From contig OZ253454.1 in the NCBI GenBank assembly GCA_965261475.1, positions 124,001 to 188,000 of the forward strand: a stretch of 64,000 nucleotides of DNA, given 5' to 3'. The notes under the pieces were generated by a model. It made no database searches, was not told the origin of the DNA, and saw only the letters and a program-made list of their open reading frames with translations. Positions 27,094 through 36,055 of this stretch are shown here, piece after piece (positions within the stretch are counted from its first letter, which is position 1; every line of letters starts with the position of its first letter). The DNA comes from G965261475 sp965261475 [NCBI: bacterium]. Lineage in GTDB: Bacteria > SAR324 > XYD2-FULL-50-16. A program made the position numbers and the translations under genes.

Positions 27094-27847
27094 AGATTTA
27101 GTAAAATTAGGATCAAAAACCGCAAAAAGTGGTTTTAAAAATGAGCAAGATGTTATCGATAGGTTTAACGATTGGCAAAACGATGAAATTGCTAAAGAGT
27201 GGCTTAATGCTATGAATTATGATATTTCAGATATTGAATATGTTAAAGCTACAAAAGTACGAGGGCAATATAAAGCAGACATTCAAGTCAGAATACGCAT
27301 TGTCATCAAACTGAAATCTCAAGATGATTTACAAAATTTACAAGTAAAACTTGTGAGTAATCCGCAGGGTTTTAATCAGGTAGATAAAAGGTGGATTGAT
27401 AAATATGTAGAACTTTGGAGTATTCCAAACGACATAACAAAAATTTTAAAACTTTTTACTGGAGAAATACAACCAACACGAAATAATCTCAAAGATTCTA
27501 GACGAATGCTATTGACCGAAATAAGTGAGAACGACCAAAAAAAGATTTTGGATTTTTTCGAAGAAAACAAAATTTTAATTGTTTCCGATTTATTGAAAGG
27601 CAGAGGAGAATTTTCGGCTGATTGGGTATTGGTTATTTTGAAAGTGAATGGAGAAAGTACTTGGGTTTTAAAATCAATAAACGAAGCAATGAATATTTTT
27701 GGTGGTGGCGAAATAAGGATAACAAATCAAGGGAGTTTAAAAATTGGTAAAATAGGAATGCAAAGAAAAGGCGGCGATAACGGACGAGATACTGCAAAAA
27801 TGCTTCAATTTAAAATAAACCCAGTTGAACTTTTTGATATTCAATAG
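27083..27847 (+). CDS. Putative type II restriction endonuclease
   Basis: A 254-aa protein translationally coupled to the C5 methyltransferase. Position, size and lack of any other domain suggest the cognate endonuclease. The region KADIQVRIRIVIKLKSQ (about 70-86) has the spacing of a PD-(D/E)XK core, Asp then I-K, but the usual acidic residue before X-K appears as Val, so the enzyme may use a variant site or be inactive. The C-terminal MQRKGGDNGRDTAKMLQFKI (about 228-247) looks like a conserved signature. The family cannot be named by eye with certainty. The frame is intact. Confidence 0.65.
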   Translation: MKNKDLVKLGSKTAKSGFKNEQDVIDRFNDWQNDEIAKEWLNAMNYDISDIEYVKATKVRGQYKADIQVRIRIVIKLKSQDDLQNLQVKLVSNPQGFNQVDKRWIDKYVELWSIPNDITKILKLFTGEIQPTRNNLKDSRRMLLTEISENDQKKILDFFEENKILIVSDLLKGRGEFSADWVLVILKVNGESTWVLKSINEAMNIFGGGEIRITNQGSLKIGKIGMQRKGGDNGRDTAKMLQFKINPVELFDIQ

Positions 27848-27850
27848 AAT

Positions 27851-30049
27851 ATGAATAAAATTAAACTAAAATTTCAATATTGCTATGGAATCAAAAAACT
27901 TGAAAAAGAGTTTAATTTTAGCAATAGAACTTTTTTAATCTATGCCCCGAATGGGTCTATGAAAACATCATTTGCAAAAACTTTTTATGACTATTCAAAA
28001 GATAAAGAAACCAAAGATTTAGTTTTTCCAAACAGAACAACAGTTAGGGAAATTTTAGCTGATGGTAAAGGAATAAGCCCAGGAAATATTTTTGTTATAG
28101 AACCTTATAACCAAGACTATCAGTCCGAAAAAATATCAACCCTACTTGCTAATAAAGAGTTAAAAAAGAAATATGAAAATATCCACAAGGATATTGATAA
28201 AATAAAAAATGACCTTGTTAAAGAATTAAAGCAATTATCAGGTTTAAGTGGTAGAAAAGACAGTATCGAAGATATTATTAAAGTTATATTTAATAAGAAT
28301 TTTTCTGATTTGATAATTGGGTTAGAAGATTTTGTTTCTAAAAATGAAACTTTATCCTTTCATGACACTCAATATAAAATAATTTTTAATGACAAAGTAG
28401 ATAGTTTTTTAAACACAAAATCTTTTAAAACTAGTATTAAAGAGTATATTAAGAAATATTATGAACTGATTGAAAAATCTCAATATCTAAAAAAGGAATT
28501 TAATTTTTATCATGCTGAAAGCATACAAAAACAATTAGAGACAAATAATTTTTTTAAAGTTGGTCACTCAATAAATTTGTTTGACGGTAATAATAAAAAA
28601 GAGTTTTCAAGCGGTGATTAATTGAGGCAAGCTATTGAGGATGAAAGAAAAACCGTTTCGAGTGATAATGAATTAAAAAAACGCTTTGATGAAATAGATA
28701 AAACCTTAGTAAATGTGGAGTTAAGAGCATTTCGAGATTATTTACTTGAGAATCAAAAAATCTTGGTAGAATTAGTAGATTTAGATGAGTTTAAAAAGAA
28801 AATATGGCTTGCTTATTTTGTAAATCAGAAAACTTTATTTTTAGAATTAGTTAGAAAATATAAAGACGGACAAGAAGAAATAAAAGAACTTGTTGAACAA
28901 GCAACAAAAGAAAAAACAAAGTGGGAAGAAGTCATTAAAATTTTTAACACCAGATTTTCTAATTTACCTTTTTATTTAGATATAAAAAATAAAGATGATG
29001 TTATCCTGAAAGATGAGATTCCTGCGATTGAATTTATTTTTAAAGACGGAGATGACAAAAAAATTTTTAAAGATAAAAAGGAATTGTTGGAAATATTAAG
29101 TACAGGAGAAAGGAGAGCACTCTATATTTTAAATGTTATATTTGAAGTTGAGGTACGGAAAAAAGATGAAAATGAAACATTGTTTCTAATAGATGATATT
29201 GCTGATTCATTTGATTATAAAAATAAATACGCAATTATTGAATATTTAAAATACATGTCAGAAATTGATAAATTTTTCATGTTGATTTTAACACATAATT
29301 TTGATTTTTTTAGGACAGCTCAGAGCAGAGGTATTTCATCTTATGGTCAATGTTTAATTGCCATTAAAAATGATTCTGAAATAAAGCTGGAGCAAGCTGA
29401 ATATTTGAAAAATCCATTTATTAAAGATTGGAAAAATCATTTGAGTAATAACAAAAAGCTAGTTGCATCTATTCCTTTTGTTAGGAATATCGTAGAATAT
29501 ACGCAAGAAAATAATAATAAAGATTATGAATTGCTTACATCAGTTTTACATATTAAAGACAATACAGAAAATTTAACTTTATGTAATATAAAGACAGTTT
29601 TCGAAAGCAATATTAAAAATATAAATTTTCCTGATGATAATTTAAAAAAAAAAGTTTTAGATTTAATTTTTGAAACCGCTAACAAATGTTTGAAAGCAGA
29701 TGAAGGAATAAATTTAGAAAATAAAATTGTTCTTTCTATCGCCATTAGAATAAAAGCTGAACAGTTTATGAAATCCAAAATTACAGACAAGCAATTTTTG
29801 AAAAATCTAAATAAAACATTAAATCAAACATGGAATTTATTAAAAAAATATGAAGAAGAATTTAATAACGAAAGAGAAAATATTGAAATTCTAAAAAGAG
29901 TTAATTTGCTAACTCCTGAAAATATACACATAAATTCTTTTATGTATGAACCAATTTTAGATATGGGAGATGGAGAATTGAGAGAATTATACACAATCGT
30001 AAAAGATAAGTTAAAAATTGAACAGTCGCTAATTTCCAAAACAATCTAG
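27851..30049 (+). pseudogene. ABC/SMC-type ATPase linked to the R-M pair, split by one in-frame TAA
   Basis: Two frames, 27851-28621 (256 aa) and 28622-30049 (475 aa from a TTG), are in the same phase and separated only by TAA at 28619-28621, so the ancestral protein was about 732 aa. The N-terminal part has the nucleotide loop YAPNGSMKTSFAKTF (about 30-44), a variant Walker A with Met before Lys. A helical middle follows. The second part has an ABC-like signature LSTGERRAL, Walker B TLFLIDDIADSFD and H-loop LILTHNFDF, then about 260 residues of unknown C-terminal domain with FMYEPILDMGDG. The layout (ATPase plus C-terminal effector beside an R-M unit) recalls PrrC/RloC guards, but no anticodon-nuclease motif is recognised. 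Reinitiation at the TTG is possible. Confidence 0.75.
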
Positions 30050-30078
30050 TTTTTCTGGGACGGACGGCGGAGAAAAAT

Positions 30079-30330
30079 GGCAAAAAGAAATGTTGTTTGT
30101 TTAAAATTATCTATACTTGCTATCAATATATTAAAAACGTGTAGTGCATCAGTATAATACTACTCAATTATTGAAAATATGATAAAAGAAATTACAATTG
30201 GTAAAAATATAAACAAGTACCGCAAAAACTAGAATTATTGCGAGAAGACTTTGCAAAAAAATCTAGTATAAAGTACACAACGCTGATAAAATTATACTGA
30301 TTAAAAATTGAAAGTAGCGTAATCAAAAAA
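30079..30330 (+). repeat. Right copy of the island's long direct repeat
   Basis: About 252 bp matching 25752-26018, beginning 30 bp after the ATPase gene. It includes the AGTATAATACT palindrome at 30151-30161 and the XRE start ATG at 30179. It differs from the left copy by scattered substitutions and small indels, and keeps a different set of private frame lesions. Confidence 0.9.
30151..30161. promoter_or_regulatory. Palindromic operator over a -10 box (right copy)
   Basis: Identical AGTATAATACT palindrome to that at 25824-25834, again just upstream of an XRE remnant ATG. Its conservation in the midst of decayed sequence is notable. Confidence 0.5.
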
Positions 30331-30594
30331 GATGATACAGAATATTTTCTTGTTATAGAAATAAAAGCAGACAAAGATGATTGCGATAAGAACAAAGCAA
30401 AATACAAATATGCCAAAGAACATTTTGAGCGATTAAATGAAAAACTAGAAAAGCAAGATATTAAACAGGCGTATATTTTTCATTTTTTGAGCCCAAACGG
30501 ATATGCAGAATTTTTTGAATATTTGAAAGATGGTAGCATTTTACAGGGACAAAGCCAATTCAGGTGTGAGCTAGAGAATCTCTTAGAAAAATAG
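30179..30594 (+). pseudogene. XRE remnant running in frame into a type III restriction (Res) C-terminus
   Basis: From the ATG at 30179 the second XRE remnant reads MIKEITIGKNI, shifts frame, continues KLELLREDFAKKSSIKYTTL and reaches KIESSVIKK. From 30331 the same frame goes on without a break as DDTEYFLVIEIKADKDDCDK, then KYKYAKEHFERLNEKL, YIFHFLSPNGYAEFFEY and ends at TAG 30592-30594. The second half resembles the extreme C-terminus of type III restriction Res subunits, including the nuclease-like EIKADKDD segment. The junction therefore fuses two unrelated gene fragments and marks a deletion or recombination scar. About 87 codons of the Res tail are readable. Confidence 0.65.
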
Positions 30595-30827
30595 AGAGAA
30601 TAAATAATTTACAAAGAACTCTTATTTCACAAAAGATTATGCGAGCTTTGCATTATTCAAAAAACTATCGGTAGTGGAACTTGATTTTTATCGGTGAAGG
30701 ATGCCCTTATATTCGAAAAGACTAGATAAAACCCGTAAAATTATTCGCTCAACCAGCATCCAAAGTATGAGCAATCCTCTGTTTAAAAACCAACAATCTC
30801 GCGGTTAGTTCTCAGTGAACCGAAAAA

Positions 30828-31049
30828 TCAACCTATTGTCACAAACGTACTATGAGGGGTGAATTTGTAATTATATGCTGGCGAAACGGTTGTGCTGTTC
30901 GGTGAATCTGACTCAAGCAAGAGTATCACCGCCTTGTTGATATTGTAATTATTGCTGTATTCTCTTGTTCCACCCACAAGGCTCAATAGCCTACCAGACA
31001 GCTGCGCCCCTCGCGCAGAGTAAATATTCCAGTTGTTTTTGAGTAATGC
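30828..31049 (-). pseudogene. In-frame C-terminal continuation of the zinc-finger protein beyond its stop
   Basis: Directly after the TAA of the 291-aa gene (31052-31050), the same minus-strand frame stays open for 73 codons to TGA at 30830-30828. It reads ALLKNNWNIYSARGAQLSGR, then LLSLVGGTREYSNNYNINKA, VILLLESDSPNSTTVSPAYN and YKFTPHSTFVTIG. The composition is protein-like (mixed hydrophobic and polar, no low-complexity AT codons). It is best explained as the original C-terminus cut off by a nonsense change. No homologous family is recognised. Confidence 0.5.
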
Positions 31050-31925
31050 TTATAATCTGTAGTCCATGTAATGAGGTGCCTCACACCAAATATTAATGTA
31101 TTTGCTATCCTTCAAATAAGGTGCAGTTTTTGATAAAAGAAATACTAGTTTGGGAATTTTGTCGGCAATGTCTGCCATGGTTTGCTGATTAAATTTAGCA
31201 AAACCAGAATTATTAAGTGATTCAGTTGAGATGAGAAAAGATGGTTGCGCAATTACTTTCCCAGCGGTTAATTTGTTTACAAATTTAACGGAATAACTAT
31301 TGGGTCGTTTATTAAACCACGCCTTGCCATAATAGACACGCCATTTATCGGTAAAGCTTGAAATATCTTGACCTTCAACCTCTATAAATAAATCCTTAAT
31401 ACCGATCTTTCCGATATCAGGCAATTGAAGTTCGATGGGTTCGCTGTTTAAATGACTATCAACAATGGAGGAAAGCGTTTTGCTTGCTTGGAGTTTTTGT
31501 TTAGAGCTGTTTGATTGGCTATCTGCTTTTATTCTTGAGGAAGTGTCTTTGTTATCTAAGCCTTGGCTATCACTCTCCGTTTTTTTAGTGCTTGGTGGTT
31601 GGAAGTTGATTCTGAAGGCTCCTTCAATGGGTTTGTCTTCAGAACTATAAATATCAGATTTTTGAACTCGGAGTGGTTGTTTTTCTATATCCTGTGCAAT
31701 AAGACACTCATCGCTATGTTCGCCAATAATTTTATAGTAAGGCTCACGCTTTCTTAAATGCTTCGGTCTATCTAGGTTGGCGCAGGTAACTTGAGCATCA
31801 CAGTTTTTATCTGGGCACTGAAAATCAAATTTAGATTTAATATTGCTTTTTTGAAATTGAGCATCTGCCTCAGTAGGAGTGATGACTTTCTCTAAATCAA
31901 TGGAACGTGCTTTTTCTAGTTTCAT
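31050..31925 (-). CDS. Zinc-finger protein of the helicase operon, possibly truncated
   Basis: A 291-aa protein, third of the opposite-strand accessory operon. Near the N-terminus it has FQCPDKNCDAQVTCANL (about 35-51) and, about 20 residues on, GEHSDECLIA (about 68-77), giving C-X4-C and H-X3/4-C pairs that resemble the zinc site of competence-type CoiA nucleases. A Ser/Lys/Gln-rich linker (about 105-160) follows, then a mixed alpha/beta domain with DKWRVYYGKAWFNKRPNSYS. No nuclease catalytic motif is evident. It starts 1 bp after the winged-helix-like gene. The frame continues after the stop for 73 codons, so the native protein may have been about 365 aa. Confidence 0.6.
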   Translation of the reverse strand: MKLEKARSIDLEKVITPTEADAQFQKSNIKSKFDFQCPDKNCDAQVTCANLDRPKHLRKREPYYKIIGEHSDECLIAQDIEKQPLRVQKSDIYSSEDKPIEGAFRINFQPPSTKKTESDSQGLDNKDTSSRIKADSQSNSSKQKLQASKTLSSIVDSHLNSEPIELQLPDIGKIGIKDLFIEVEGQDISSFTDKWRVYYGKAWFNKRPNSYSVKFVNKLTAGKVIAQPSFLISTESLNNSGFAKFNQQTMADIADKIPKLVFLLSKTAPYLKDSKYINIWCEAPHYMDYRL

Positions 31926-31926
31926 A

Positions 31927-32832
31927 TTAGCTGTGTATATTCATTAAATTTTCAATAAATGCACTATCTTGTCTAATAAAACTTTGAACATGCTTAGATA
32001 AATTGCTTTCGAGGGATAAGCGTTTTGCGTCAAATTTTAAAACACTATTTTTGCAGTGCCTTATCTCTATTTTTTCGCTTTGCTCACCTTTGAAGAAAAG
32101 AAGGTAGAATTCAATACTTCTTTTGTGGGTTTCAATTTTTGGTTTACCAAAATCATAAAAAATATCGGCATTTGTGTTGTTGTAGAATTCAATAAAATTA
32201 GATTCTTTAATACGATTAAATGTTGGTGTATTGTTGTGAGGTATATGTTGTTCTTTAAGATATTTATCGTCTCGTTTTAATTTATGCGTCTCTATTAGTT
32301 TGTAACCTGAGAAATTATGATATGTTTTTTTATCTAATGTAATATTTTTATCAAAATACTCTTTTGTTAAATCACTATAAAAGTTTTGAAACTTTTCTTC
32401 AGTTATAAAATCCAAATCGCTAATACTGTATTCGATTTTAGCACTTTCGATTGTATCCTTGTCTGAAAGATTCTCTCCCTTTAAAAAATTTTGACCATCA
32501 TATGTAATTTCATAAACTCTATCATTTCCTTCTTCAAGGAAGCCATAATTAAGTAGATAATCCAGTTGTGATAAACAAAAATCATCTTCTTTTACCCCTA
32601 AAAAAGAACAAATTTCACTGTGTTTTTTGATGCCTTGTTTAACAAGTTCAAGCAATATTTCTGAGAACTCATCAACTTTTAATTCTTTTTGTACATATAT
32701 TTCCTGTTTACATATCCAAAAAGGAAGATATACCGTATCTATATATTCAAGCGTAAAACCCTCGGTTTCGTGATTGCTTTTGAATTGGTTATATACGAAT
32801 AGGTGTTTTGTATCAAATTTATGTTTATTCAT
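31927..32832 (-). CDS. Unrecognised protein with winged-helix-like segment
   Basis: A 301-aa protein from the ATG at 32832 (MNKHKFDTKH), which overlaps the helicase stop by 8 bp and has a GAGG sequence 9 bp before it; an upstream TTG/ATG at 32850-32847 is less likely. Residues about 55-115 (EILLELVKQGIKKHSEICSF, then LDYLLNYGFLEEG) look like a winged-helix DNA-binding unit: helix, turn, helix, then a strand pair. The C-terminal half is unassigned, rich in His/Asn/Asp. I looked for a PLD HKD motif and other nuclease signatures and found none. Tight coupling suggests it acts with the helicase. Confidence 0.6.
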   Translation of the reverse strand: MNKHKFDTKHLFVYNQFKSNHETEGFTLEYIDTVYLPFWICKQEIYVQKELKVDEFSEILLELVKQGIKKHSEICSFLGVKEDDFCLSQLDYLLNYGFLEEGNDRVYEITYDGQNFLKGENLSDKDTIESAKIEYSISDLDFITEEKFQNFYSDLTKEYFDKNITLDKKTYHNFSGYKLIETHKLKRDDKYLKEQHIPHNNTPTFNRIKESNFIEFYNNTNADIFYDFGKPKIETHKRSIEFYLLFFKGEQSEKIEIRHCKNSVLKFDAKRLSLESNLSKHVQSFIRQDSAFIENLMNIHS

Positions 32833-35800
32833 TTTCGATTGCCTCATCAAATGTGTTATAAATACATCCCCAATCTTGCAGTTGAGTCATAATTTTTTTT
32901 ATTACTAAAGTTCTTGCTTTGGTACCTGATTGAGGGCTAGCTTTAGCTCTTTTAATGATGTATTCACTATCACCAACAATTATCAAGAGTTTTTTTGCCC
33001 TCGAAAAAGCGACATTTATTCTTCGATAATCATCTAGAAAACCGATATTATCAATTCCTTTGCTGCTTCTAACCAAATCATAAATTATGATATCTCTTTC
33101 CGCTCCTTGAAATTTATCAACTGTGTTGATATCAATCGATAAATCTATATATTTTTTGGGTATGATTTTATTCTTAAGCAGCTCTACTTGTCCTCGATAG
33201 GCGGCAATAATTCCGATTTCCTTAGGAATATCTTTATTTTTTAGCTGCTGCAAAGAGTTTAGTACTTGTTTAATTACTGTAACATTACAAATATTGCTTC
33301 TTTTAAATTTATTACCGTTATCTACTGGATCTTTTTTGTTAGAAGTTGAAACAACAATAACGCTATTTGGTACTTGTGTATTTTTATCAATATTAACAGA
33401 TTTAAGTTTAAGTCTGAGATTATGACTTTTCTGTAAATCGTAATCTGGGATTTGTTTTAAATTTGGATTTTTAAGCAAACCGTCATAAATGTGTTTGGAG
33501 ATCAGAGAGCCTAATTGGCGAGGCATTCTGTATTGAATATCAAGCATGGTTGTGTAGCACTGCTTTGCGTTATCGTTTTTAAAATGTGCAAACAGCTCTT
33601 CAAAAAGACTTCTACCGTAGGTTTTGTCTATATCTAGTCCATCATCTTCTAACTCATCTTTAATTTTTTGTCTAATTTCTTTTTCTTTAGTGACTACAGG
33701 AGGCAATTGGTGTTGGTCTCCAATTAAAATAATATTTTTGGCCATAGTGATTGGCACTGAAGCCTCAGCTGAGGTGGCTTTACTTGCTTCATCCATAATC
33801 ATGTAATCAAATTCTGATATTATCTTGGCATATTTAAAACTTGCAACGTGTATGCAGGTAGAACCCAACACATTCATTGATCTAGCATAAGCAGTATTAA
33901 GCGGAATATCCTCACTGCCATATTTTAATGAAGAAATTTGCTTTTCTTTCTTGCTGCTCGTAGCGTTTCGTATGAACGATAACCACCTATTTAGAATTTT
34001 TTTGTGCTCAATATATTTACTGCCTAATTTAGCATAAAAAACACTTTCAATATCCTTCTTGCTTTTTACAGATTCAAATAATTTTTCAGCATAACTTCTA
34101 ATATTTGATTGTCGATACTCTTTTTGAAACTCGGAAACAGACATGTTTTTCCGGTTATATTGCTCAAATAAGTACAGTAATATTGGATCGACTTTTGATA
34201 AGTCTGTAAAAGCCTTGTTGGCTTTATCTTCGGTTTCTTTGATCCATCGCTTAAGTTTGGTTTCAAAAATATGCTCTTTTATATCGTCGGAAATATTATC
34301 ATTACGAGCATGTGTACTAGCTAATCTCATAAATGCAACATTTTTAGGCAGTTTCTCTAGGACATTATCAACAGCCATATTTGATTGAGAAACAATAAGA
34401 ATTTTTATGTCTTTGTTTTTTTTGATTAGTTGTTGAACTATTTCAACAATCACAGTCGTCTTACCCGTACCTGGAGGCCCTTGGATTAGGTAAATAGGTT
34501 TTTTGTTAATGGCATCAATAACTGTGTTTTTTTGAGTCTTATCATTTAATAGTTGATGATTTATTAGTTCGAGCTCATCATAATCAATATTGAGGTGTGG
34601 TAAAGATGTTTCAGGCGTGGCAATTAATGCTGCTAAGTCAGGGTTAGCAATATCATTTTTTTTAATTTTCTCACATGCTTCAATTTGTTTTTTATATTGA
34701 GAGGTGAGCTGTTTGACATCTTCAACTAACTCCCCTTGCTCAGGGATAGTTTCTAAGTCGCCTTGATAATCCTTGATAATTAAAAGCTCTTCTTTTTGTT
34801 TATAGTCAAGGATTTCCCCTATGATAGTATCATTTATCAAAAGTTCTACACCATCATTCTTTTTCTGTTTAATTTTTTCCCAATTTTTAAGCTCTTTATC
34901 TAGTTCAAAAATAATATTTTCAGAATTATTTTTGCTGGTTTTTCTAGCTGTATATTGTGCTTTGAAGGCTTCTTCTTCGATATACTCTTTTTCTTTTTTT
35001 GGCAGTGCAGCCCATTTAGACAAGGTTGTGTCTTTTGTATTATTAAGTTTTGCTAATTGATTGACTGCTTCATATTTTTCATAGAAAAAATCAATAGGAT
35101 CATATTCATCTTGATAATTTCTATTTTTAAAATTAAATTTGGCTTTTTCCCCATATATCAACACATTGTTGTTTGACTCCTTATCTATATAAGCTATAAA
35201 AAGAAATCCGAATTTTTGATTACCTTTTTTATCTTTTACTTTTACGAATGCTATCCCAGAAATAGTTTTTGTACTCCATTGAATTTTTACTTCGTCATTT
35301 GTAGATAAACTCTCATTTATGAACCAATAACAACCTTTATTTAACTCATTTGCTAATTCATCTAAGCCTATTTCGTCCTCATTGCCTGTAATTCGGATTT
35401 CGCTGTAATCTGGATTTTCTTGTACGGGTAAAGAGTCGATGTCTTTTTGTAGCTCACTGTATTTTTTGTATTCTTGGTTCTGACATTTTTCAAATATAAA
35501 CTTTGAGTCATTGTCAAAGCATTTCTCGAATAAACTTGATAAGTTTTGAATGTCATCTGATGTTTGTAGTTTTGAGTCTGGAAAATTATCGTCACCAATC
35601 AAACGAATTATTTTTTTCTGAAATAGCTTGAACAAACCGACAAATCTGATTTCTATATCTCCATCTTTGTATTTTATTATAGTATTTTCATTTAATATAA
35701 TGCCGTATCGATTCTGCTTTTTTAACTTATCTAAGATGTCTATACATTGGGCAAACTCACTTATTGTATAATGTAAATCAAGACATTCTAATCTTTCATA

Positions 35801-36055
35801 AACAATAAATGAGATGTTGTTATCAGAGTCGTCATTAACTTCACTAAGTTTTGTTATTGGTGAATTTATAAGTGACTTAATACCACCAAAGATTCTCTTA
35901 ATGGTAGGCTGAATACTATCACTATTTTTTATCCATAAAATTTCATAGTAATTGCCACTTGTTTCATTTTCATATTCACCAAAACCAAACTCGTTGTTAT
36001 TTTCAACGATGTCTATAGACTCGAGAAAGTTATATCCCTTAATTTTTATACTCAT
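32825..36055 (-). CDS. SF1 (COG1112-type) helicase with kinase-like N-terminal domain
   Basis: A 1076-aa protein. The C-terminal half is a DNA2/Upf1-like SF1 helicase: Walker A IQGPPGTGKTTVIVEIVQ (about 530-547), motif Ia VSQSNMAVDNVLEKL, Walker B YMIMDEASKA and motif III ILIGDQHQLPPVV, QYRMPRQLGSL (motif IV), NTVDKFQGAERDIIIYDLVR (motif V) and RRINVAFSRAKKLLIIVGD (motif VI). The N-terminal 200 residues resemble a degenerate Ser/Thr kinase: FIVYERLECLDL, a catalytic-loop-like YGIILNENTIIKYKDGDIEI and FVGLF in the DFG place, without HRD or DFG aspartates. Kinase plus COG1112 helicase is the layout of Mokosh type I MkoA. No C-terminal nuclease is attached. It overlaps the next gene by 8 bp. Confidence 0.9.
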   Translation of the reverse strand: MSIKIKGYNFLESIDIVENNNEFGFGEYENETSGNYYEILWIKNSDSIQPTIKRIFGGIKSLINSPITKLSEVNDDSDNNISFIVYERLECLDLHYTISEFAQCIDILDKLKKQNRYGIILNENTIIKYKDGDIEIRFVGLFKLFQKKIIRLIGDDNFPDSKLQTSDDIQNLSSLFEKCFDNDSKFIFEKCQNQEYKKYSELQKDIDSLPVQENPDYSEIRITGNEDEIGLDELANELNKGCYWFINESLSTNDEVKIQWSTKTISGIAFVKVKDKKGNQKFGFLFIAYIDKESNNNVLIYGEKAKFNFKNRNYQDEYDPIDFFYEKYEAVNQLAKLNNTKDTTLSKWAALPKKEKEYIEEEAFKAQYTARKTSKNNSENIIFELDKELKNWEKIKQKKNDGVELLINDTIIGEILDYKQKEELLIIKDYQGDLETIPEQGELVEDVKQLTSQYKKQIEACEKIKKNDIANPDLAALIATPETSLPHLNIDYDELELINHQLLNDKTQKNTVIDAINKKPIYLIQGPPGTGKTTVIVEIVQQLIKKNKDIKILIVSQSNMAVDNVLEKLPKNVAFMRLASTHARNDNISDDIKEHIFETKLKRWIKETEDKANKAFTDLSKVDPILLYLFEQYNRKNMSVSEFQKEYRQSNIRSYAEKLFESVKSKKDIESVFYAKLGSKYIEHKKILNRWLSFIRNATSSKKEKQISSLKYGSEDIPLNTAYARSMNVLGSTCIHVASFKYAKIISEFDYMIMDEASKATSAEASVPITMAKNIILIGDQHQLPPVVTKEKEIRQKIKDELEDDGLDIDKTYGRSLFEELFAHFKNDNAKQCYTTMLDIQYRMPRQLGSLISKHIYDGLLKNPNLKQIPDYDLQKSHNLRLKLKSVNIDKNTQVPNSVIVVSTSNKKDPVDNGNKFKRSNICNVTVIKQVLNSLQQLKNKDIPKEIGIIAAYRGQVELLKNKIIPKKYIDLSIDINTVDKFQGAERDIIIYDLVRSSKGIDNIGFLDDYRRINVAFSRAKKLLIIVGDSEYIIKRAKASPQSGTKARTLVIKKIMTQLQDWGCIYNTFDEAIENE

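Noticed and set aside
31002-31018. GC-rich hairpin CTGCGC-N5-GCGCAG downstream of the zinc-finger gene, as a terminator
   Set aside because: No T run follows on either strand, and the sequence is readable as part of the in-frame C-terminal continuation of the upstream gene.
31927-32832. PLD nuclease partner expected for a Mokosh type I system
   Set aside because: No HxKx4D motif found in this protein or in the zinc-finger protein.
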